From Pseudomonadota bacterium (GTDB lineage Bacteria; Pseudomonadota; Alphaproteobacteria; Sphingomonadales; Sphingomonadaceae): a stretch of DNA of 11,561 nt. Under the pieces are notes generated by a model. The model was given only the letters and a program-made list of their open reading frames with translations. It was not told where the DNA came from and did not search any database. The DNA lies in the NCBI GenBank assembly GCA_023427285.1, contig JAEZBH010000148.1, forward strand, positions 1 to 11,561. Direction: 5' to 3'. Shown piece by piece: positions 1-6,400 of this stretch; within the stretch, counting starts at the first letter, position 1; the number at the start of each line of letters is the position of its first letter. The position numbers and the translations under genes are program-made.

Positions 1-288
1 GCCGATGCCGCCGCCGTCGGCGTTCCTTCGCTGGAATGGGGCGAGGCCGTCGGCATCGCCATTGCGCTCAAGCCCTACCATGACCGCCCGAGCGATCAGG
101 AATTGCGCGACCTCATCCGCTCTCGCCTGCGCTCCTCGCGCGTGCCTGAGCATATTGTTGAACTGGATGCGCTTCCCTACAATGAAATGGGCAAGTTGCT
201 GAGACGAGAGGTTCGGGCGCTATTCCAGATCCAGGCGCAATCAACGGAAACGAAATCCCCCTTGCGGGCTGGGCAGACCGCCTGCTGA
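1..288 (+). CDS. Acyl-CoA synthetase / AMP-dependent ligase, C-terminal part (5' truncated)
   Basis: The reading frame is open from base 1 and gives 95 residues ending at TGA 286-288. It matches the small C-terminal domain of the acyl-adenylate superfamily (ANL): a VGVPSLEWGEAV stretch (residues 7-18) like the usual VGVPDxxxGE, then SSRVPEHI before the final LPYNEMGKLLRRE (59-70). In this motif Lys65 is the family's catalytic lysine for the adenylation half-reaction. Such enzymes make an acyl-CoA from acid, ATP and CoA; the substrate cannot be read from this domain. The last 20 or so residues after RALF are not family-like and overlap the open frame of the next gene. The CoA transferase that follows suggests both act on the same CoA thioester. 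The N-terminal part lies outside the window. Confidence 0.9.
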   Translation, partial: ADAAAVGVPSLEWGEAVGIAIALKPYHDRPSDQELRDLIRSRLRSSRVPEHIVELDALPYNEMGKLLRREVRALFQIQAQSTETKSPLRAGQTAC

Positions 289-344
289 CCGAACTGGCGG
301 GCCGAACCGGCGCTGAGGCGCTGGCAGCCCTCAGCGGCCAGACC

Positions 345-1427
345 TTGCTGTGCGAGCGCGCCATGCTTGGCGGATATCGCATTCCCGGCCTTATCTCCGC
401 CGGGGGCGGGTGCCGCCTGTATGAGGCACGCGGCGACACGGTGGCGCTCAATCTGTCCCGCCCGGACGATCGGGACATGCTGCCCGCCCTCCTTGAGATC
501 GACCGGCTCGACCCGCAGGATGACGCCGCCGTTGCCGCCAGCATTGCCCGCGCCGATGCGGCGGAACTGGTCGAGCGCGGCCGCCTCATGGGGCTGGCGA
601 TTGCCCGCGTGCAGGAAGCAGAAACGCACGCGCCCGTCGCCTGCACCGTGCTGACCGAAGGGCGGCCTGCCGCCCCACCCGGACATCGCAAACCTCGCGT
701 CGTTGATCTCTCGGCCCTGTGGGCGGGTCCGCTGACGGGGCACCTGTTGTGGCTGGCCGGTGCCGAAGTCATCAAGGTGGAAAGCCGCACCCGGCCAGAT
801 GGCATGCGCCGCGGCATTCCTGATTTCTTTGCCCTGCTCAATCAAGGCAAGGCGAGCGTGGTTCTGGATTTTCGGGCCCGTGAAGACATGCGCGCCCTGC
901 ACGACTTGCTGGCCACCGCCGACATTGTAATCGAAGCCTCCCGCCCCCGCGCCCTTGCCCAACTGGGCATAGAAGCCGCAAAAATCGTAGAGGCAAAACC
1001 CGGCCTCGTCTGGGTGTCGATCACCGCCCATGGCGCAACCGGCGAGCCCGCCAACTGGGTTGGCTTTGGCGATGATTGCAGCGTGGCCGGTGGCCTTAGC
1101 CGCGCGCTGCACGCTGCCACCGGCAAAACCGGCTTTGGGGGCGACGCCGTTGCCGACCCCCTGACGGGACTGTTCGCGGCGAACCTCGCGTTGAAGCAAT
1201 GGAGCGCCGGACACGGCGGACGCTTCGGCATTGCCATGTCAGGCGTGATCGCCAAGGCCGTTCGGGAAACACACGCCAGCGCCCCTGAAAGCTGGAAGGC
1301 GTGTTTGACGCGCTGGGCGCTTTTGGAGGGCGCACCATTCCCGCAAGCCTGCAAACGTTCCATCAAACCGGTTGCGGACTTCGGGGCCGATACGTCCCGG
1401 CTTTTGGGCAGCCTCGCGCCATGCTGA
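345..1427 (+). CDS. Class III (CaiB/BaiF-type) CoA transferase, apparently permuted
   Basis: This protein (360 residues from TTG 345) probably moves CoA between carboxylic acids. The core signature RVVDLSALWAGPLTGHLL starts at residue 118 and leads into AEVIKVES (140-147). GGDAVADPLTGL (265-276) carries Asp271, which I align with the catalytic Asp of formyl-CoA transferase (GDSNTG). The C-terminus ends family-like at VADFGADTSRLLGSL. The segment resembling the small domain (SAGGGCRLYEARGDTVALNLSRPDD, then ELVERGRLMGLAIA) lies before the core, where ordinary CaiB proteins have it after, so the domain order looks circularly permuted. The start is uncertain. Protein-like sequence (LAGWADRLLTELAG) continues upstream in this frame to a stop at 183-185, but has no ATG, GTG or TTG before 345. 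ATT 222, ATC 240 or ATC 255 are possible; ATG 363 is the first ATG. It overlaps the amidohydrolase start by 7 bases. Confidence 0.85.
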   Translation: MLCERAMLGGYRIPGLISAGGGCRLYEARGDTVALNLSRPDDRDMLPALLEIDRLDPQDDAAVAASIARADAAELVERGRLMGLAIARVQEAETHAPVACTVLTEGRPAAPPGHRKPRVVDLSALWAGPLTGHLLWLAGAEVIKVESRTRPDGMRRGIPDFFALLNQGKASVVLDFRAREDMRALHDLLATADIVIEASRPRALAQLGIEAAKIVEAKPGLVWVSITAHGATGEPANWVGFGDDCSVAGGLSRALHAATGKTGFGGDAVADPLTGLFAANLALKQWSAGHGGRFGIAMSGVIAKAVRETHASAPESWKACLTRWALLEGAPFPQACKRSIKPVADFGADTSRLLGSLAPC

Positions 1428-2908
1428 TCGGTCGCGCCGAACTGGAAGACGGCACGGTTCAGGATGTGCGGGTGAATGCCGGGCGGATCAGCGCCATCGG
1501 CACGCTTACCCCCCATCCCGGCGAAGAAGTGATCGATGCCAACGGCGGCCTGCTCCTGCCGGGCCTGCACGATCACCACATCCATGTGGCAGCGCTCGCC
1601 GCCTCCCTCAACTCCGTCGCGTGCGGCCCGCCTGACGTCACCGACGCAAACGCCCTGACGGCACGTCTGCAAACGCCCGGCTCAGGCTGGCTGCGCGGCA
1701 CCGGCTATCACGAAAGCGTGGCCGGGCTGCTGGACCGGGATACGCTCGATCAAATGGCACCCCACCGCCCTGTGCGCATTCAGCACCGCACCGGGCGCAT
1801 GTGGTTTTTCAACTCGCTCGGGCTTGACCTCATTCTGAAACGCCATCCCGCACCGCCGGGGCTGGAGCGAGACAGCGAGCGCTTGACCGGTCGCCTGTTC
1901 GATGAAGATGCGTGGCTGCGCCGCGTGCTCTCCGGCACTCTGCCCTCGTTTGCGGATGTCGGGTCCATGCTGGCCCAGGTTGGGGTGACGGGCCTCACCG
2001 ATCTCTCCCCTGCCAACGATGCTGTCATCGCCCGGCACTTCGCCGCCGAGCAGGAACGCGGCGCACTGCCCCAACGCGTAATGCTGGCCGGAAAGCCGGA
2101 ATTAACGACCGCAGATATGCACGGCGCATTAGAGCAGCTTTCGAGCAGGATGGCACATCCTGCGGTTAAGAAAGTGCGACCAACCAGATACTTAGAGCGG
2201 CGACCTGCTGCAAGCTGGTCGCAAACCGCTCTAAAACTGGGGGCCGCCAAACTGCATCTGCACGATGCCAACCTGCCCGCGCTGGAGGATGCCGTCTCGT
2301 TCATCGCACAGGCTCATGCACGCGGGCGCGCCGTTGCGGTTCACTGCGTCACGGACGTTGAGCTGATGTTCGCGCTGGCAGCGTTTGATGAGGCCGGAGC
2401 CGAGCCCGGAGACCGCATCGAACACGCCAGCGTTGCGCCTGACCATCTGGTGGAAAGCATTGCCCGGCTGGGGCTTGCGGTCGTCTCCCAACCCCATTTC
2501 ATTGCCGAGCGCGGCGACATTTACCGGCGCGAGGTGGAGCCTGAATTCCAGCCCGTGCTTTACCGGCTGCGCGCCTTTCTGGAGGCAGGCGTTCCCCTCG
2601 CAGGCGGCAGCGATGCGCCATACGGCGGCACGGACCCGTGGGCGGCGATGGCCGCCGCCGTTTCACGCCGAACGAAATCCGGCCATATCATCGCCGGACA
2701 GGAGGCGCTGACTCCAGAAGAAGCGCTCGACCTCTACCTGCGCGATCCGGAGAACCTGCGCCGCCGTCGCCGCATAGAACCGGGTAGCGATGCCGATCTC
2801 TGCCTCCTGAACCAGCCCTGGGCAATCGTGCGGCATGACCTGTCCGCCCGCCACGTGCGCGCCACGTTCATCGGCGGCCAGATGTGGGCCGCACGGCAGA
2901 ATGCCTAA
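1421..2908 (+). CDS. YtcJ-like metal-dependent amidohydrolase with in-frame repeat insertion
   Basis: This 495-residue protein belongs to the amidohydrolase superfamily of TIM-barrel hydrolases with a small beta-sandwich made from both ends. Visible landmarks are LPGLHDHHIH (46-55, metal-binding His53 and His55), AKLHLHD (276-282, Lys at the position where many relatives have VK), AVHC (306-309, His308), RIEHAS (332-337, His335) and GGSDAPY (395-401, Asp398). It closes with the usual PGSDADLCLL strand. The substrate is unknown. I chose ATG 1421 over an in-frame GTG at 1301 because MLIGRAELEDG matches the normal N-terminal strand, and the first 40 codons from 1301 only shadow the CoA transferase. 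The ATGCTGA overlap suggests translational coupling. Residues about 237-271 are encoded by a palindromic element; without them GA joins KLGAAKLHLHD as in ordinary relatives. Confidence 0.9.
   Translation: MLIGRAELEDGTVQDVRVNAGRISAIGTLTPHPGEEVIDANGGLLLPGLHDHHIHVAALAASLNSVACGPPDVTDANALTARLQTPGSGWLRGTGYHESVAGLLDRDTLDQMAPHRPVRIQHRTGRMWFFNSLGLDLILKRHPAPPGLERDSERLTGRLFDEDAWLRRVLSGTLPSFADVGSMLAQVGVTGLTDLSPANDAVIARHFAAEQERGALPQRVMLAGKPELTTADMHGALEQLSSRMAHPAVKKVRPTRYLERRPAASWSQTALKLGAAKLHLHDANLPALEDAVSFIAQAHARGRAVAVHCVTDVELMFALAAFDEAGAEPGDRIEHASVAPDHLVESIARLGLAVVSQPHFIAERGDIYRREVEPEFQPVLYRLRAFLEAGVPLAGGSDAPYGGTDPWAAMAAAVSRRTKSGHIIAGQEALTPEEALDLYLRDPENLRRRRRIEPGSDADLCLLNQPWAIVRHDLSARHVRATFIGGQMWAARQNA
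2145..2163. repeat. First hairpin of the palindromic element
   Basis: GCAGGATG (2145-2152) and CATCCTGC (2156-2163) are perfect 8-bp complementary arms around a GCA loop. The flanking CTT (2138-2140) and AAG (2168-2170) could extend the stem after small internal loops. Confidence 0.8.
2192..2234. repeat. Second hairpin of the palindromic element
   Basis: TTAGAGCGG (2192-2200) and CCGCTCTAA (2226-2234) are perfect 9-bp arms. Inside them CGACC (2201-2205) pairs with GGTCG (2217-2221), then one T-T mismatch and a further GC/GC pair close a TGCAA loop. Four unpaired bases, CAAA (2222-2225), bulge on the 3' side. The left arm repeats the element's outer TTAGAGC end, so the element carries TTAGAGC twice and its complement once. 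Confidence 0.8.
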
Positions 2909-2985
2909 ACCCCGGCCACGCATCTGCCAAAGCGCCCCTCATCTGCCCCCTCAACTGACCCGTGAATTTTCAGGGGTAGAAGCGG

Positions 2986-3285
2986 CTACTTGAGATGCTT
3001 GCTGAGATGCTTGTTCATCTCGAACATGGTGACCTTGTCGCGATTATCAAAAACCGGCTTCAGCTTCTCATCGGCAAGAATTTCGCGGTTGTTCTCGGGG
3101 TTCTGGAGATTATTCTTTTTAATGTAATCCCATACCTTGCTGACCACCTCGCCGCGTGACAGCGGCTCCTGCCCCACGACAGCCGCAAGTTCAGCCGACG
3201 GCTGCAACGGCTTTTGCAGGGCATTAGGCTTGCCCCCGCCCGCCTTGCTCTCGCCCGATTTAACACTGGTGTTCTTTTCGGCCAT
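2986..3285 (-). CDS. SWIB/MDM2-domain protein
   Basis: The 99-residue product has a basic, Gly/Lys/Ser-rich N-terminal tail (1-25) and a SWIB fold from about residue 28 to the end. The SWIB part is LQKPLQPSAELAAVVG, then PLSRGEVVSKVWDYIKKNNL (41-60), QNPENNREILADEKL and a closing FDNRDKVTMFEMNKHLSKHL. In eukaryotes this domain belongs to chromatin-remodelling subunits; in bacteria it occurs in chlamydiae and several proteobacterial groups, often as a small free-standing protein with no settled role. I chose the start at 3285 because GGGGAG lies 8 bases upstream; an in-frame ATG at 3309 would add eight residues without a comparable site. It converges on the amidohydrolase and follows tamB by 211 bases, so it may have its own promoter. 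A link to nucleoid or DNA topology is inference only. Confidence 0.9.
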   Translation of the reverse strand: MAEKNTSVKSGESKAGGGKPNALQKPLQPSAELAAVVGQEPLSRGEVVSKVWDYIKKNNLQNPENNREILADEKLKPVFDNRDKVTMFEMNKHLSKHLK

Positions 3286-3293
3286 TCCAGAAT

Positions 3294-3299
3294 CTCCCC
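3294..3299 (-). promoter_or_regulatory. Ribosome binding site deciding the SWIB gene start
   Basis: On the minus strand this reads GGGGAG, 8 bases before ATG 3285. It favours 3285 over the upstream in-frame ATG at 3309. Confidence 0.65.
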
Positions 3300-3323
3300 G
3301 ATTGCCCAACGACGCCGTATAAT

Positions 3324-3340
3324 TTCAAGACGCACTTGAA
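3324..3340. promoter_or_regulatory. Perfect inverted repeat upstream of the SWIB gene, possible operator
   Basis: TTCAAG (3324-3329) and CTTGAA (3335-3340) are perfect 6-bp arms 5 bases apart. On the minus strand the repeat sits just before ATTATAC (3317-3323), a plausible -10 region about 30 bases upstream of the SWIB start codon. The position suits a regulator-binding site, but no regulator gene is present and the arms are short. Confidence 0.3.
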
Positions 3341-3496
3341 GCTTACGCGCCACCGTTCTGGCCTCTTAACGCTTTGCGCCCCAACTGTGTCCGTGCCCTC
3401 CGGCTAAACCTGCACAAGCACGGCTTCGTGATGCGAAAACGCCTCACCCTGTACGCGCTGGCCCATACGCGCTGGACACGCGGCAGACCAGCCGGA

Positions 3497-6400
3497 TCAG
3501 TAATCCTTGGCGTACTGAAGCTGGAGACTGCTCTCGCCGGTCTGGCCGATCTGGGACAGGATGCTAAGGGCCCGCGTCAACTCGATCTGCAACTGGGTCA
3601 GGGTGTTGCCGTGGCTGTCGCTGGAGACTTCCACATACACCTGATCCGTCAGATACTGACCCACCGCCAGAGACGTGCCGCGCCCGGTCGCCTCATCCGC
3701 GCCGACAATGCGCAGGCGATCGATATTGGCCGCCTGACGCATCTTGCCCAGCGGATTGATGCCGCCCCCGCCGCCGCCTTCCAGAGACGCCAGCGCCGCC
3801 GCCAGTTGCAGCGCCTCCGTTGCCGACAGCTCGGCAGCGGGGCCTCCGAACAGCAGGCGCGAGAGGATCTCGTCTTCCGGCAGCGATGGCACGGAGGAGA
3901 AGCTGATCTCCGGCTTCCGGGCCGTGCCCTTCACAATCAACCGTGCATCAATGTTATTAACGGTCGCGCTCGCCTCGATATCGAGCGTCGGATCAGGCGG
4001 GAAAGCACCGGCCATAAGAATGACGCCACGGGTCAGATCGAACCGGCGACTGGCGAACGAATAGTTGCCGCGCACCACCTCAGCCCTGCCGCTGATCTGC
4101 GGGCTGAACAGCGGCCCTGTAATCTTCAGGTCCGTGCTCCATTCAGAATCGAGGCCCATCCCCTGAATGAAGATCTGGTTCTCGGCCCTCACCCGCACGT
4201 TGAGATCGAAATTCAGCGCGGATTCCTCGGCCTTTGCCGCGGTATCGACACGAACCGGCTGCTCGCCCATCCGCGTCACTTCAAGCTGCGGAATCTCGGC
4301 CGCCGCCATGGTCTCGATGCGATACCGGGCCTCATCAATCCGCAGATTGCCCTCGATCACCCGGCCGCTCTGGTTACGGCGGATGGTAATGGGGCCGCTG
4401 ATGGTGGCCTCCATTGAATCGGTGCGCGCGGCGCGGAATTGACGAAGGTCGATTGTCAGGTCCATCGGAAAATTCTGGGCCTGATTCAGATCGGCATAAC
4501 CGCTGGCCGAAACCTTGCCCCCGCCCGGCGTTGTTCCGCCAAGCGATACCAGCTGAAGCCGTGAACCGTTGAACCGGGCATCCAGCGCCAGATTTCTGAT
4601 CCGGGTGCCGAAGGAGGTGTTTTCATATTCCACACCCGAGGCGCTCACAGCCCCCCGCAGTTGCGGCTGAGAGAGGGTGCCGCTCATATCGGCCGTGACA
4701 TTCAGCGGACCGGTGAGTTCCTGACCCTTAAGGCCGCTCATGGCCCAGAGCAGTTCCACCGGGCCACTAAAGCGCATACCGCCCGCCAGCGGCGCCTGCC
4801 AGATCTGGTCCGTCCAGACCCAGCCAGCGGCGGGGTTCAGATTGAGGCGCGCCTGCATTGCGCCAACCATGGCGTTCTCATGGCGCAGCAGCATCCGCAT
4901 GGCCGCTTGCCGGTTCGTCAACGAAGCGTTGACGCCCACGTCCATCGGCGGCGAGACGGCGGTGAGCCCGGCCCGCTGCAACTGGCTGATCACCATCCGC
5001 AACTCGGCATTGGGGGTCTGCCCGCCAGAGGGCATGAGGACACGCAAAGTGCCGGACGAGGAGCCGGAGAAGCCAAGCTCCGGATCAATCGCATCGAGGA
5101 AGCGCAGGCTCAATCCCGACCAGGACGCCAGAGCCCGCGTCGCCCCTCCGCTTTCGCCTTCAAGGTTCAGGCGGCCTCCGGCAAAAGCAACGGTCGTGGG
5201 CGCAAGACGCCAACCCGTGCCGGTTTTCTGCACAACCGCCGGGTTTTCCAAACGAATGCGTCGGCCATTTACAGAACCATTCATGGCGACTTGCGCCTGG
5301 TTCGGCTGCATGGTGGCAGACAAGGCCATCTCGAACGGGGTCTTGTAGCGCCCTGCCAGAGACCGCTTCCCCGTTCCCGTTCCGTTGGTGAAATTTGCGG
5401 TGCCCGAGGCCGTCTCGATCCGCCAGTCGCCATACTGGATCAGCCGTGCAGCAAGGCTGGCATTCACATCCGGCCCACTTTCAGGCAGGCGCACACTCGC
5501 CTGAAGCCGCCCCTCGCCGATCGCCAGCGCCGGGAAAAAGGGCGGGCGCGCGCGCAGGGCCTGAATGTTGGCATCCGCCCGCTGCACGCCGCCTTCGGCT
5601 GCAAGGTTGACCCTTCCATTAAGACCCGCGCCGCTCAATGCCAGAGCGCCCTGAAGCGGGCCTTGCGGCGTTTGTGCAACCCGGCCCTTCAAGGTCAGGT
5701 CGGCAAAGCGGAATTCTTCAATGTCAGCTGCAATCGGCCCGCTGTCGAGACTGATCCGGGCACGGCCATTCAGATCGCCCTGATTTGACTGGCCTGCCAG
5801 CGTGACGAAATAGCCGCCCGTCTCTGGCGCGGCAGCAAGGCTCATGTTCCGCAGGCCCAGCCCCAGATCGGGATTGGCGGCCGTTGCCCGCACGGCCGGG
5901 CGCGTGGCGGGGCCAGCCGCCGCAATGGCAAACGCGCCATAGGCTGCCGACTTGCCCTCTGCGACCAGATCGATCGTACCGCCAGGCGCATAGACGCCGC
6001 GATTGACGTTAAAATTGAAGCGCGGCGCCTGCACCGTGCCCCGCCGCACCACGATGCGTCCGTCAGCCAGTTGGCGCACCGACACATCCAGAACCGGACG
6101 ACCGCCCAGAAACTCGCGCGCGGTGTCATTCTCAAGATGCAGCGCCTGCGCCTGCACGTCTCCATTCACGGTCAGCGCGCCGGTTTTCGGGTCAGACCCC
6201 AATGCGCCCTTTACGCTTCCCTCAACGACACCGAAGCTTGGCACCGTATAACGGCGCAGTTGGGCATCAACGTTGGCGCTATAAGCACCGCTGGCCTGAA
6301 CCTGACGAAAACCCGCCTGCCCGGAGAGATACTCAGAGGCGAACGTCACCTTCTCGGCAGAGATCGCCTCCGGCGTGACCTGAACAATACCGTCCAGCTT

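Larger units (their letters stand above)
2129..2234 (+). repeat. 106-bp palindromic (MITE/RPE-like) element inserted in frame in the amidohydrolase
   Basis: The element starts with TTAGAGC (2129-2135) and ends with GCTCTAA (2228-2234), perfect 7-bp inverted termini. Inside are two hairpins, at 2145-2163 and 2192-2234. It encodes no protein of its own. Of its three same-strand frames, only the host gene's frame is free of stops: the second has TAG at 2130-2132 and the third has TAA 36 bases further on. The encoded residues (about 237-271) lie where relatives run directly into the strand with the active-site Lys. No target-site duplication is evident. The overall look, hairpin plus a terminal TAGAGCGG palindrome, resembles dispersed repeats of alphaproteobacteria, but I cannot show other copies from this window. 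Confidence 0.75.

Noticed and set aside
177..1214. Long minus-strand frame (345 codons) opposite the CoA transferase
   Set aside because: It is the antisense shadow expected in high-GC coding DNA, with no recognisable domain, while the plus strand has clear family motifs.
1301..1420. N-terminal extension of the amidohydrolase from an in-frame GTG at 1301
   Set aside because: These codons are out-of-frame CoA transferase sequence; the normal first strand begins at ATG 1421.
2921..2985. Possible terminator between the convergent amidohydrolase and SWIB genes (CTGA/TCAG and CCC/GGG pairing, CATCTGCC twice)
   Set aside because: The stem is short and interrupted and lacks a T run on either strand.
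3452..3475. Direct repeat TACGCGCTGG, twice with a 14-base period, downstream of tamB
   Set aside because: Only two short copies, no hairpin or T run; not enough for a terminator or binding-site array.
3374..4417. Plus-strand frame of 347 codons
   Set aside because: Mostly opposite the best-conserved part of tamB, Arg/His-rich and without domains.
4661..5788. Plus-strand frame of 375 codons
   Set aside because: Antisense shadow of the tamB middle region; composition is Arg/Gln/Pro-rich and no family is recognisable.
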